This document shows positions 17,418 through 26,393 of a stretch of DNA of 64,000 nucleotides, in pieces; position 1 is the stretch's first letter, and the number at the start of each line of letters is the position of its first letter. The notes under the pieces are model-generated. The model saw nothing but the letters and a program-made list of their open reading frames with translations, was not told the DNA's origin and did no database searches. This stretch comes from Marinobacter sp. BGYM27 (GTDB taxonomy: Bacteria > Pseudomonadota > Gammaproteobacteria > Pseudomonadales > Oleiphilaceae): assembly GCA_025153445.1 (NCBI GenBank), contig JANZNS010000002.1, positions 62,001-126,000 of the forward strand. Direction: 5' to 3'. Position numbers and translations under genes: made by a program.

Positions 17418-20189
17418 TTATGGGACCGGGGTAAATGTACCGATTGTTTCCATCACCATCTGGCCAAATGCAGCGGCAGGAGATGCCGATACCGGGGTAC
17501 CATGGCTCAATGCAGATTCACCTGTACCTGCCGGATAATCGGCTTGGAGGTACTTGCTGAATAGCGGGTCATCTACTCCATTCGCGAAGCCCAAGCTAAG
17601 AGGATCGGTTCCTGCGAGCGGTGCATTAAAGCTATCGACGGTAACGCTCACTGGTAGCCCTGTTACTGAAGCCGGGATTGTTGCATCCAGAGGGCCTACG
17701 CCCCATTGAGCCAGGTCAGCGGCATTAGGGATGACTGTATCGCCTTCCACTTCCGAGAACAGCACAGGTGTGCCGGACGCCGTCAGATTATCGACGAAGT
17801 TAATAGGATCGGCAGTGTCGATGGTAGCCTGGAATACGTTGAAATAAGTTTCCAGGTTTGCATCGCCTTGCTCAAGTCCTGCAGATTGTTGGAGGCCCAG
17901 AAGTATTCGTGGAGCAAATGATGGCGAGTTTTCCAGCAACCTTACTACGCCACCACCTGGAGTGAGCATGCTGGCAGCTGCGATGTCGTTGCTTGCAACA
18001 GCGGGATTGACGCCCGCAGTTTGGTTCGCGTTGATTGATGCAACGAATGGCGTACCAGTGATGGTGCCCAGTGAGTGGCCAACAAAATAGGTGTTGGTAT
18101 TGGTCGCAGCCGGAATGTTAATACCAGTTGCGATTTCAACACCGGCCGCAAGACTGGCGCGAAGATTGATTTGATCAACCGTGCTTTCACGCATGTTGTC
18201 GCGAGTCGTCAGGAAGCTCGTCAAGTTGATGAACAGGCTTCCGGAATCGCCAGTTCCAGCGGCATAGTCGATTGGAGCAGGCTGGCTCGGTGCCGGTGCA
18301 TAAAGCCCGAAGTGACGCTCGTCGCCGATCATTGGTGCGATGCCGGGAACCGTGCTGCCTGCGTTGGCTACGGTATTTTCAAGGGAAACAATTGACAAAA
18401 TCGTGGCGTCAAGCGTTGGATCACCTGAGGTGCCACCAGTTTTTACGTCGTTCACAATTCCTGCTGCTGTGGCAGGGTCTGTGGGGACAAGTTGAGCAGT
18501 GACACCAATGGCCAGAGTGCCGTTGATGAGTGCTTCCCGAGTTGTGGCGTCGTTGGGGATTGCTGGATTACCAGCTGCGGTCAGAAGCTGACCCGCTAGT
18601 GCATCCTGTTCTTCGGCGGTAAACGCCCCGATACCATGCAGAGGCTGGTCGATCGCGACCACAGTAAAGCCATTGGCTGCAAGTGCAGTGCCGAACGTTA
18701 GCGCAGCACTTCGGTCAGTTGTGATGCCGTGCTGGTAGATAACAACTTTACCGTTTGAGGTGACACCACCGCCGGGTGTGGGCAGAATCACAAGCACAGG
18801 GACGTCTACATCAGCCTGCTTTTTGGGGAACGGGAAGTTGTAGTTGACGGCCGTGCTTACACTTGGGTCTGCTTGAGGAATAACCAGCCCAATGTCCTTG
18901 AACTGATCATTGAGGCCGGCTGCCAGCCCGCTATCAGCCTTCCAGCTGTCAGTTACTACACCTGGAGCGGAGGTGCCGAGGTAGTAAGGCAGATTGACTG
19001 TTCCCTGCGCAACAAGGACATCCGTTGAAGCAGCACCATTGGCGGTGAGAATCGGAGCAACGACAGCGGACACCAGTGGTGCAGGTTGGGCTGCGCCAGC
19101 GGCGAACGTAAAGTCAGCAGCACCCCGGCCTGTTGGGGTTGGCAGAAGTGAGTCAAAAGAGCCTGCCAAAGCAGTACCTGCGCAGTCGAACGCCATTTGT
19201 GCAGTTAGACCATTACAGCCGGCAGGAGGAGCGGCATCGAAAATGGGAGCAAACGCGACTTTTTGCTCAGCTGTCGGGAACTGGCTTACTGCACCGGTGA
19301 CCGTCGTATTAACCGTTGCGTAATCTTTGGCGCCTGCTGCGAGAGCTGCTTTAGCAGCCGAAATTTTAATAAACGATGCAATTTGGTCAGAGAACCAGGC
19401 GGCGGGCTCTGCAATATAAGGCAGTACCTTTTCGTCGTTAGAAGTTGTGAAGCTATAACTGATAGCAATTTTGTCTTCAGTAATGGCGCCTTGGGTCGCT
19501 GCCAGAACGAGTGGTTCCCACAAGCTGTTAATCAGTGTTTTGACAGGTGCAAGAGCGGCGTTACCCAACGGCTGTTCTGCATCGGTCAGGCTCTGATAGG
19601 TTGGAGAGGCAACGATGCTGTCTCCGTTAATGTCTTTTACATCATTTGTCACAACCGCAATGTAGCGCTTGCGAGGGTCAAGAGGTTCCAGCGGTAGAAT
19701 CCGGATTGCGGATTGGCCATCCAGCGTTTCTACGTCAGCGCGAACAGAAGGCTGTTCAGCAGGATTGACTGTTGGAGGCTCTCCAATGCTGAGCGCCCTG
19801 ACAGGGTCGCCGCTGGCATAGGTCAGTTCAATCAGGAATACAGTCTGATTTATTGCAACAGTCGCAGGATCGATCAGTCCATTAAACTGAATCACAGCCG
19901 GCGCGACGGTGGATGCACCGCTCAATTCATTGAGGGCGGTGGTCACTGGCGGTGTTGAGTCAGTCACGCCAAAGGTGCCATCGGCCTGTTTTGAGTCAAA
20001 GATAAGGTCGTTCGGAATGGGCAGTTCGCTGGTCAAAGGATTAAAAATCGGCCAGGTTTTGCCATCAAAGTCAGGGTTGCTGATCTTATAATCCGGATTC
20101 GCATTCTTCCCGCTTGAGCCGTCATCAAGGCAGCCAGTCAGACCAACGGAAGAAGCCACGGCGAGGGCCAATAGCGTTTTTTTGAACAT
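17418..20189 (-). CDS. VolA/Pla-1-like surface lipase lipoprotein
   Basis: A 923-residue lipoprotein of the bacterial virulence-factor lipase type (VolA, Pla-1), surface or outer-membrane enzymes that act on phospholipids or lysolipids. MFKKTLLALAVASSVGLTGC gives a clear lipobox with C20. The N-terminal domain has the typical PIPNDLIF motif, and the alpha/beta hydrolase part has the nucleophile elbow GHSLG with S706 and a likely catalytic histidine in SALSHGTP near the C-terminus. The open frame extends 22 codons further, but the ATG at 20189 has AGAAAGG before it and begins the signal peptide. Codon use looks native. It is a single gene; the true substrate is not known. Confidence 0.85.
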   Translation of the reverse strand: MFKKTLLALAVASSVGLTGCLDDGSSGKNANPDYKISNPDFDGKTWPIFNPLTSELPIPNDLIFDSKQADGTFGVTDSTPPVTTALNELSGASTVAPAVIQFNGLIDPATVAINQTVFLIELTYASGDPVRALSIGEPPTVNPAEQPSVRADVETLDGQSAIRILPLEPLDPRKRYIAVVTNDVKDINGDSIVASPTYQSLTDAEQPLGNAALAPVKTLINSLWEPLVLAATQGAITEDKIAISYSFTTSNDEKVLPYIAEPAAWFSDQIASFIKISAAKAALAAGAKDYATVNTTVTGAVSQFPTAEQKVAFAPIFDAAPPAGCNGLTAQMAFDCAGTALAGSFDSLLPTPTGRGAADFTFAAGAAQPAPLVSAVVAPILTANGAASTDVLVAQGTVNLPYYLGTSAPGVVTDSWKADSGLAAGLNDQFKDIGLVIPQADPSVSTAVNYNFPFPKKQADVDVPVLVILPTPGGGVTSNGKVVIYQHGITTDRSAALTFGTALAANGFTVVAIDQPLHGIGAFTAEEQDALAGQLLTAAGNPAIPNDATTREALINGTLAIGVTAQLVPTDPATAAGIVNDVKTGGTSGDPTLDATILSIVSLENTVANAGSTVPGIAPMIGDERHFGLYAPAPSQPAPIDYAAGTGDSGSLFINLTSFLTTRDNMRESTVDQINLRASLAAGVEIATGINIPAATNTNTYFVGHSLGTITGTPFVASINANQTAGVNPAVASNDIAAASMLTPGGGVVRLLENSPSFAPRILLGLQQSAGLEQGDANLETYFNVFQATIDTADPINFVDNLTASGTPVLFSEVEGDTVIPNAADLAQWGVGPLDATIPASVTGLPVSVTVDSFNAPLAGTDPLSLGFANGVDDPLFSKYLQADYPAGTGESALSHGTPVSASPAAAFGQMVMETIGTFTPVP

Positions 20190-20710
20190 GGATGGAACCT
20201 TTCTCTGTTGTTGTATCGTTATTGTCGGTGCTGACCGGTACGGTATTTTCCGCAAGCCTTCTGTCAGTCACCTGTCTTGTCTGAAAACCTCAGGGAAGCA
20301 GCGACATTCCCCAGCACGCACTTATTAAAGGTTTCTGTGATTCTGACTATAGCGAAAGAAAGATAAACCTGTTGATCGCTCTAAAGTGTGATTCTGCTCC
20401 TATGCCATTTGGCAACAGAAGGTTTGACCTCCCTGAAAAATAGAAGCCGGGCGGTGGTTTGTCGAGTACATCGACGTATTCTGTGGCCGCCGTCACGCTG
20501 CCCAATACAAACCGTGGATGCCGGTTTTGTGCTATTCGGGACCTGAGGGTAATCGTTCTTGCCCAGGGCGAGGCTTTGGGATTCAGATCACCGCTGATTC
20601 CATTCACTGATTCGGGTAAACTATGGCGCACTTTTCCGGATCATCGGGCGGCAATGGCTGTCGCATCGCTGGTGACCGCAGATAGACCCAAAAAACTGAT
20701 GAGAGCCGAT
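20190..20710. other. 521-base intergenic region between lipase and fumarase genes
   Basis: Divergent promoters for the lipase and the fumarase must lie here, but I find no convincing -35/-10 pair. The fumarase reading frame stays open back to 20459; that stretch has no ribosome site and does not resemble the fumarase family, so I treat it as non-coding. No repeats or RNA structures stand out. Confidence 0.5.
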
Positions 20711-22225
20711 ATGACCACAGTGATTCGCCAGGACGACCTGATCGAAAGCGTTGCTGATGCACTGCAGTTTATCTCCTATTACCACCCGAAGGATTTTATC
20801 CAGGGTGTGTATGAAGCCTATAAAAAGGAAGAGTCGCAGGCTGCCAAGGACGCGATGGCCCAGATCCTGATCAATTCCAGAATGTGCGCACAGGGCAAGC
20901 GACCGCTGTGTCAGGACACCGGAATTGTGACGGTGTTTGTCACCGTGGGTATGGATGTTCAGTGGGATGCCGATATGGCGCTCGATGACATCATCAATGA
21001 AGGTGTTCGCCGTGCTTACATGAATCCGGATAACGTACTGCGCGCTTCTATTCTGGCCGATCCCGACGGCAAGCGTGAGAACACCAAGGACAACACACCT
21101 GCGATCATCCATTACAAGCTGGTTCCAGGTAATACGGTGGATGTTCACGTCGCGGCCAAGGGCGGTGGGTCTGAAGCAAAATCCAAGTTCGCCATGCTGA
21201 ATCCGTCTGACTCGGTCGTTGACTGGGTGCTTAAAATGGTGCCGCAGATGGGAGCCGGTTGGTGTCCGCCAGGCATGCTGGGGATTGGTATCGGCGGTAC
21301 CGCCGAGAAAGCGATGGAGATGGCCAAGGAATCACTGCTCGATCCGATCGATATTCATGATCTGCAGGCGCGCGGTGCTTCCAATCGTGCTGAAGAGTTA
21401 CGTCTGGAATTGTTCGAAAAGGTTAATGATCTGGGTATTGGCGCACAGGGTCTTGGCGGTCTGACGACCGTACTGGATGTAAAGGTGAAGGACTATCCGA
21501 CTCACGCGGCCAACAAACCGGTGGCCATTATCCCGAACTGCGCTGCAACCCGGCATGCGCACTTTGTGCTGGATGGCTCCGGCCCTTCGCTGCAAACCCC
21601 GCCGAGCCTGGATGACTGGCCGGAAATCACCTGGGAAGTTGGCGATAGCGTACGTCGCGTGAACCTCGATACCGTAACGCCGGAAGACGTCAAAGACTGG
21701 CAGCCGGGCGAAACCGTTCTGCTTTCAGGCAAGATGCTTACCGGTCGTGATGCGGCCCACAAGAAAATGGTCGATATGATTGAGCGCGGCGAAGAGCTGC
21801 CGGTTGATCTCAAAGGCCGCTTTATCTACTACGTAGGCCCGGTTGATCCGGTACGTGAAGAAGTGGTGGGTCCTGCAGGTCCGACTACCGCAACACGGAT
21901 GGACAAGTTCACCCGCACTATGCTCGAGAAAACCGGCTTGACCGGTATGATCGGCAAGGCGGAGCGCGGCCAGGTAGCGATAGATGCGATCAAGGAATTT
22001 GGCGCGGTTTACCTGATGGCGGTCGGCGGATCAGCTTACCTTGTATCCAAAGCGATCAAGGCGGCCAATGTGGTGGCCTTTGAAGAGCTGGGAATGGAAG
22101 CGATCTACGAGTTTGAAGTAGAGGACATGCCGGTGACGGTTGCCGTTGACTCTCGCGGTACGTCAGTGCACCAGACCGGTCCGGTCGAATGGCACGATAA
22201 AATTATCGCAGCCAAAGCTGTCTGA
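20711..22225 (+). CDS. Class I fumarate hydratase (4Fe-4S)
   Basis: Interconverts fumarate and malate in the TCA cycle; the oxygen-labile iron-sulfur class. The 504-residue protein fuses alpha and beta regions as in E. coli FumA. The three cluster cysteines are C67 (RPLCQDTG), C185 (GWCPPGMLG) and C277 (PNCAATRHAHF). GIGGTAEKA and GPAGPTTATRMDKFT are family hallmarks. The start is set at 20711 (MTTVIRQDDLIESVADALQF) by the family N-terminus and a GAGAG at 5 bases; ATG 20699 would add four residues. A strong UUCG-loop terminator follows. Confidence 0.95.
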   Translation: MTTVIRQDDLIESVADALQFISYYHPKDFIQGVYEAYKKEESQAAKDAMAQILINSRMCAQGKRPLCQDTGIVTVFVTVGMDVQWDADMALDDIINEGVRRAYMNPDNVLRASILADPDGKRENTKDNTPAIIHYKLVPGNTVDVHVAAKGGGSEAKSKFAMLNPSDSVVDWVLKMVPQMGAGWCPPGMLGIGIGGTAEKAMEMAKESLLDPIDIHDLQARGASNRAEELRLELFEKVNDLGIGAQGLGGLTTVLDVKVKDYPTHAANKPVAIIPNCAATRHAHFVLDGSGPSLQTPPSLDDWPEITWEVGDSVRRVNLDTVTPEDVKDWQPGETVLLSGKMLTGRDAAHKKMVDMIERGEELPVDLKGRFIYYVGPVDPVREEVVGPAGPTTATRMDKFTRTMLEKTGLTGMIGKAERGQVAIDAIKEFGAVYLMAVGGSAYLVSKAIKAANVVAFEELGMEAIYEFEVEDMPVTVAVDSRGTSVHQTGPVEWHDKIIAAKAV

Positions 22226-22254
22226 TCCGAACGTTTAGTATCGGTGGATTGCGA

Positions 22255-22284
22255 TAAAAACGGGGCTTTCGAGCCCCGTTTTTA
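22255..22284. terminator. Terminator with UUCG tetraloop after fumarase
   Basis: Stem CGGGGCT/AGCCCCG closed by TTCG, flanked by five A on the left and five T on the right. It works for fumarase and for the convergent SpoIIAA-like gene. Confidence 0.93.
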
Positions 22285-22304
22285 TTTGCTTCTGAATGTT
22301 CTGT

Positions 22305-22667
22305 TTATACCTGTGCAATCCACGCGCGAGCGTCAGGTTCTTCGCTGGCCTTGAAAACGCGCACTTCCAGATCAAGAAACTTTGACATCACCCGGGCGAC
22401 GGGGCCGACCCAGCCGCTGTCTGAGACGACGGCGCAATGGCTATAGTCTTTCAGGTGCTCCATATCAAACTTGATGCCGTCTTTGAGGGCAGCGAAATCG
22501 AATCCGCCGAAGTCGCGGACGATTTCCAGTACCTTGACCTTACCGTGCTGCTCTATAAAGGCCTTCATCTTTGGCACCATCGTGTTCAGATCATCTGCGG
22601 TGAATTTGCCATCCACTACAATTTCAACGGTTTTGATATCGGGATGTTCAATATATTGAGCCGTCAT
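22305..22667 (-). CDS. SpoIIAA-like (STAS/SEC14-type) small protein
   Basis: A 120-residue cytosolic protein resembling the SpoIIAA-like family found widely in proteobacteria; the fold relates to STAS and CRAL-TRIO lipid-binding domains, and the role is not established. Features include an N-terminal strand (IKTVEIVVDGKFTADDL), a middle VLEIVRDFGGFDFAALKDG and a C-terminal FKASEEPDARAWI, the common SpoIIAA-like ending. I chose the ATG at 22667 because AGGAG lies 8 bases before it; the open frame upstream lacks support. It is followed by a shared terminator. Confidence 0.8.
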   Translation of the reverse strand: MTAQYIEHPDIKTVEIVVDGKFTADDLNTMVPKMKAFIEQHGKVKVLEIVRDFGGFDFAALKDGIKFDMEHLKDYSHCAVVSDSGWVGPVARVMSKFLDLEVRVFKASEEPDARAWIAQV

Positions 22668-22816
22668 GATGTGTCTCCTGTATCCCGTTGGTGAGGACAA
22701 TCGTGCGTTCTGGCTATCCCGTGAAACGTAAAACCGGGATGTCCTGAAACGGACCTCTTGTCAATCAGGGTGTTTTTCAAGGTACCTTCGATGACGTTCC
22801 TTTCATCTGATCAGTG

Positions 22817-24283
22817 TCAGGATGAGCAGCTGATTTCCATGTGCTGGCCCCAGTCGGGTGGTTGCACGGCGTAGCGGCTATTATCCGGTTGTTCGTCATA
22901 GGGGTGCTTGAGTACTTCAATCAGCTTGTGCGCGGTGCTGTAGTCCCCTTGCTGAGCGTCCTGTATCGCTTCCTGCGCCAGATAGTTGCGCAGGATGAAT
23001 CGGGGGTTCACAGCACGCATCGCTTTCTCACGCTCGGCAGCCGGCAGGGTTTCAAATGCAAGGCGCTCGTCATAGTGGCCAAGCCATTTATCGGCGACGC
23101 TGCGGTCCACAAACAAGTCCCGCACAGGGGCGTCTCCGAGGCTGTGACGAGTCGACAACCCCCGGAAAAACAGGGTGAAGTCGATATGGTGCTCATGCAG
23201 CATGCTGAACATTTCCATCACCAGCGCCATGTCCTGGCCATCTTCCTCTGCGCTGCGATAGAGGCCCAGCTTCTGCGTCATCAGTGATTCGAATTCGGCA
23301 TTGTAAGTGGTTTCATATCGGCGCAGCGCGCGTCGCAGATCGTCTTCATTGATGACACCGTTGAGCGACTGGGCCAGCAATTGGCAATTGATAAAGCCGA
23401 TTTGAGGTTGGCGGTTGTAGGCGTAGCGGCCACCCTGATCGGTATGGTTGCAGATGTAACCTGCGTCAAAATCATCAAGGAAGGCGAAAGGCCCATAATC
23501 AAAAGTGTCACCGATAACCGACATGTTGTCCGAGTTCATCACGCCATGACAGAAACCGACGGCCTGCCAGCGGGCAATCAGGCGGGCGGTGCGGGCTGCA
23601 ACGTCCCCCAGCCATCTTACATAGCGGTCTGGCTGGGGCAGGTCGAGCAGCTCAGGGAAGTGCATGTCAATCGTGTGATCAAGTAGTGTGCGAACGGCGT
23701 CCGGCCCCTGATGGTAAGCCGCGTACTCGAAATGCCCGAAGCGGATGTGGCTTTGGGCTACCCGCATCAGTGTCGCAGCGGATTCGATGGATTCCCGCAT
23801 GACAGGGTCTTTGGCGCTTACCATAAACAGGGCGCGGGTCGTGGGGATGCCAAGGTAGTGCATGGCTTCACTGCACAGGTATTCCCGAAGGGTCGAGCGC
23901 AAGACGGCGCGACCGTCGCCAAAGCGGGAGTAGGGCGTTTTCCCGGCGCCCTTGAGGTGCCAGTCCCAATGGCGACCATCAGGGCCAATGCTCTCCCACA
24001 AAAGCAATCCACGACCGTCCCCCAGGTCAGGGTTGTACATGCCGAACTGATGGCCGGTGTATTTCATGGCCAGTGGCTCCATACCCTCCAGCAATACCTG
24101 ACCAGCTCCAATCTCGGTCCAGGTGTCTTTGGCCGTTGGGTCAATGCCCATATCCTGCGCCAGCTCATCATTGAAGCAGACAAGCGTTGGCTGGCGCAGC
24201 GGCATGGGGTCAACCCGGCTGTAAAAATGGGCCGGTAGCTGGATAAAACGATTACTGATCTTGAGATCGTACAGGGGCGTCAC
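22817..24283 (-). CDS. selO: SelO/YdiU protein adenylyltransferase
   Basis: A pseudokinase-fold enzyme that transfers AMP from ATP to Ser/Thr/Tyr of target proteins, linked to redox stress in E. coli. Diagnostic stretches are GHQFGMYNPDLGDGRGLLL, HLKGAGKTPYSRFGDGRAVL, RSTLREYLCSEAMHYLGIP, the metal/catalytic HGVMNSDNMS with FDYGPFAFLDD, and VNPRFILRNYLAQEAI. The protein ends ISCSS, where the Cys stands at the position that is selenocysteine in animal SelO. The start is a GTG with no clear ribosome site, so the exact N-terminus is uncertain; 488 residues is the usual length. Confidence 0.93.
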   Translation of the reverse strand: MTPLYDLKISNRFIQLPAHFYSRVDPMPLRQPTLVCFNDELAQDMGIDPTAKDTWTEIGAGQVLLEGMEPLAMKYTGHQFGMYNPDLGDGRGLLLWESIGPDGRHWDWHLKGAGKTPYSRFGDGRAVLRSTLREYLCSEAMHYLGIPTTRALFMVSAKDPVMRESIESAATLMRVAQSHIRFGHFEYAAYHQGPDAVRTLLDHTIDMHFPELLDLPQPDRYVRWLGDVAARTARLIARWQAVGFCHGVMNSDNMSVIGDTFDYGPFAFLDDFDAGYICNHTDQGGRYAYNRQPQIGFINCQLLAQSLNGVINEDDLRRALRRYETTYNAEFESLMTQKLGLYRSAEEDGQDMALVMEMFSMLHEHHIDFTLFFRGLSTRHSLGDAPVRDLFVDRSVADKWLGHYDERLAFETLPAAEREKAMRAVNPRFILRNYLAQEAIQDAQQGDYSTAHKLIEVLKHPYDEQPDNSRYAVQPPDWGQHMEISCSS

Positions 24284-24432
24284 CTGATGGTTGGTGGAAT
24301 TCGGCTGAGGAAAGTCAGCCCAATCCTGATCACTTTCAATGTGCTTGCAATGTACCCGGGCATTCTAATGTGCTTTTCGCGGTGTAATCCTCATGGTGAA
24401 GGACGCCTGCGGGTGAAGACAAGTTTTTCAAA

Positions 24433-25665
24433 ATGACCTTCGTACCGATGCAGAACCCGGGCACCTGGCACTGGCTCTTTACAACAGCCCAAGCGTTCCG
24501 CACGGGCATTCGGTACACTCTGCCAATGCCTGAGCCTCACCCACCTTTGTCTGAGCAAACGCCTGCTGTTGCGTCTACGCAAGCGCGTCCCCGTATCTTG
24601 TTGTTGTCCGGTTACGACGCCGGTAGCCATCGGCGCTGGCGAGAACAGTTGGTTGCCACGCAACCGGCGTTTGACTGGACAGTGCTGACTTTGCCGCCGC
24701 GCTATTTTCGCTGGCGTATTCGCGGAAACGCTTTGAGCTGGCTTGATGAACCCGCAATGCAGGAGCGGTGGGATCTCGTGGTGGCAACGTCGATGGTGGA
24801 CGTTGCGGGCATTCGCGCGTTGCATCCCGCACTGCGTGACGTGCCGGTTCTTCTTTACATGCACGAAAACCAGTTTGCCTACCCGGATTCGGGGGATCAG
24901 CATAGTAGTGTGGATCCTCTGATGGTCAATCTATACAGCGCCTTGTCAGCCGAGCATGTGGCGTTTAACAGTGACTGGAATCGACGCAGCTTTCTGGACG
25001 GCGTCAATCTGTTGCTCGGCAAACTGCCGGATGCCGTTCCTGAGGGTGTGGCTGACCGCATTGATGCGAAATCCACTGTGCTGCCGGTGCCGATTGATGA
25101 CGCGCTGTTTGGTGCACCAAGGCTGATCAATTCGGCCTGTCCACATCTGTTGTGGAATCACCGTTGGGAATACGACAAGGGACCTGATCGACTGCTGGCC
25201 CTGTTGGCAGAATTGGAGGCAATGGGGCAGCCGTTCACACTAAGCGTGGTGGGAGAACAATTCCGTCGCGAGCCCGCTGAATTTAATGACATCCAGCAGC
25301 GCTTTGCGGAACGGATTGCACACTGGGGATTTTTGCCAGACCGGGCGAGTTATGACCGGTTGTTGGCGACCGCAGATATCGTTATATCGACCGCAACACA
25401 CGATTTTCAGGGGCTATCGATGCTTGAGGCGATGGCGGCGGGCTGCCTTCCGCTGGCCCCTGACCGGCTTTCTTATCCTGAATACATTCCCGACGCCTGT
25501 CGCTATCCGGCGATTTCAACAGATCCCTTGGCAGAAGGGCAGGGGGCCGCAAGCCATCTTGTCGCTTTGCTGAAAAACTTGCCTGACCAGCGTAGCCCTG
25601 AGGAGTGGCGACTTTCCCGCCTTCAACCTGCCTATTACGCGCTGATTGCGGGTTTGATGGTGTGA
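24433..25665 (+). CDS. QTMAN-like glycosyltransferase (DUF3524; tRNA-queuosine mannosyltransferase family)
   Basis: Resembles the GTDC1/QTMAN family, whose animal member adds mannose to queuosine in tRNA-Asp. The N-terminal family domain has LLLSGYDAGSHRRWREQL, TLPPRYFRWRIRGNAL, YMHENQFAYP and AFNSDWNRRSFLD; the C-terminal half is GT-B/GT4-like with LLWNHRWEYDKGPDRLLALL, VVGEQFR and FQGLSMLEAMAAGCLPLAP. The conserved part begins near residue 53, so the true start may be ATG 24433 or a later one such as 24526; neither has a strong ribosome site. The bacterial substrate may be a queuosine-modified tRNA but cannot be read from sequence. It is divergent from selO. Confidence 0.82.
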   Translation: MTFVPMQNPGTWHWLFTTAQAFRTGIRYTLPMPEPHPPLSEQTPAVASTQARPRILLLSGYDAGSHRRWREQLVATQPAFDWTVLTLPPRYFRWRIRGNALSWLDEPAMQERWDLVVATSMVDVAGIRALHPALRDVPVLLYMHENQFAYPDSGDQHSSVDPLMVNLYSALSAEHVAFNSDWNRRSFLDGVNLLLGKLPDAVPEGVADRIDAKSTVLPVPIDDALFGAPRLINSACPHLLWNHRWEYDKGPDRLLALLAELEAMGQPFTLSVVGEQFRREPAEFNDIQQRFAERIAHWGFLPDRASYDRLLATADIVISTATHDFQGLSMLEAMAAGCLPLAPDRLSYPEYIPDACRYPAISTDPLAEGQGAASHLVALLKNLPDQRSPEEWRLSRLQPAYYALIAGLMV

Positions 25666-25781
25666 TAACCAGGGAGTGGTTGGTGCGTCCGGTTCAGGCT
25701 GTGGATTTTACAATTGGGTGCCGGGATCCGTGGCTTTTATTCTGAATGTCAATAATAAATAAGTTAAATCAGCATCTTACT

Positions 25782-25828
25782 TCAAGTGTAACTTGATGTT
25801 ACCTATTGCATTGAATTGCAAAGTGTAA
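25782..25828 (+). promoter_or_regulatory. Dyad and AAGTGTAA repeats before the 64-residue gene
   Basis: TCAAG-N5-CTTGA (25782-25796) overlaps one AAGTGTAA (25785-25792); a second AAGTGTAA lies at 25821-25828, 36 bases on. A TTGCA-N6-TGCAA dyad falls between them. The stretch is AT-rich and ends about 135 bases before the small gene. It may be an operator-promoter area, but I do not recognise the regulator. Confidence 0.35.
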
Positions 25829-25963
25829 AATCGCGTGAAACAGTTCACTAAAAAGTCCCGCTCAAGTAGGGATAATGATGTGGCAACGGGTTACATGAGC
25901 ATCGTCGCCATCGGATGCAGTCACCGCCCTATTGGTTGGTTGATGGCGCAAGAGGTCAGTGCA

Positions 25964-26158
25964 ATGAAAGAAAAACTACAGCAAGTAATGAGCAAGCTGA
26001 AAGAGAGAAAGTCTGCACAGTCAACATCTCGCCCAATGGCGCCTGGAGCCGTAACGCCAAAATCGGCGGTGGCTGCCAACAATGAAACGCTTCCAGATGA
26101 CTGGGATATGTCACCACAGGATGCGCTGCAGGTCGGGATAGTCGCGCGCTACAAATAG
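25964..26158 (+). CDS. Hypothetical small protein, 64 residues
   Basis: No family recognised. The protein is basic at the N-terminus (MKEKLQQVMSKLKERKSAQ), has a Pro/Ala-rich middle and an acidic end (DDWDMSPQDALQVGIVARYK). There is no signal peptide, membrane segment or cysteine. The frame is open back to 25835, but the ATG at 25964 has AGAGGT 7 bases before it, while upstream starts have none. It stands alone between the glycosyltransferase and the TonB-like gene. It is probably a small soluble, partly disordered protein. Confidence 0.55.
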   Translation: MKEKLQQVMSKLKERKSAQSTSRPMAPGAVTPKSAVAANNETLPDDWDMSPQDALQVGIVARYK

Positions 26159-26393
26159 CAGTCGCCAATGGCGGCTGATTTCCCAACTCCGTTTCTTTTT
26201 GTTGTTCCCGGTTTATCCTTCGCTGGAATTCTGTATTTCGGCTTTCTATAACGCTTGACCTTACATCTCCGGCGCTGCCTCAGTAGCGTGGAAAGATGCT
26301 GTGCAGTATGAAAAGATGATGTCTTGTATGGCAGGATACCGGGCGCCTGAAAACCATTAGGCGGCCCGTTCGACTTATCTTTTCAGCGTTTTG

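Noticed and set aside
20459-20710. Upstream extension of the fumarase reading frame by 84 codons
   Set aside because: The family starts at MTTVIRQDDL; the extension has no ribosome site and no resemblance to fumarases.
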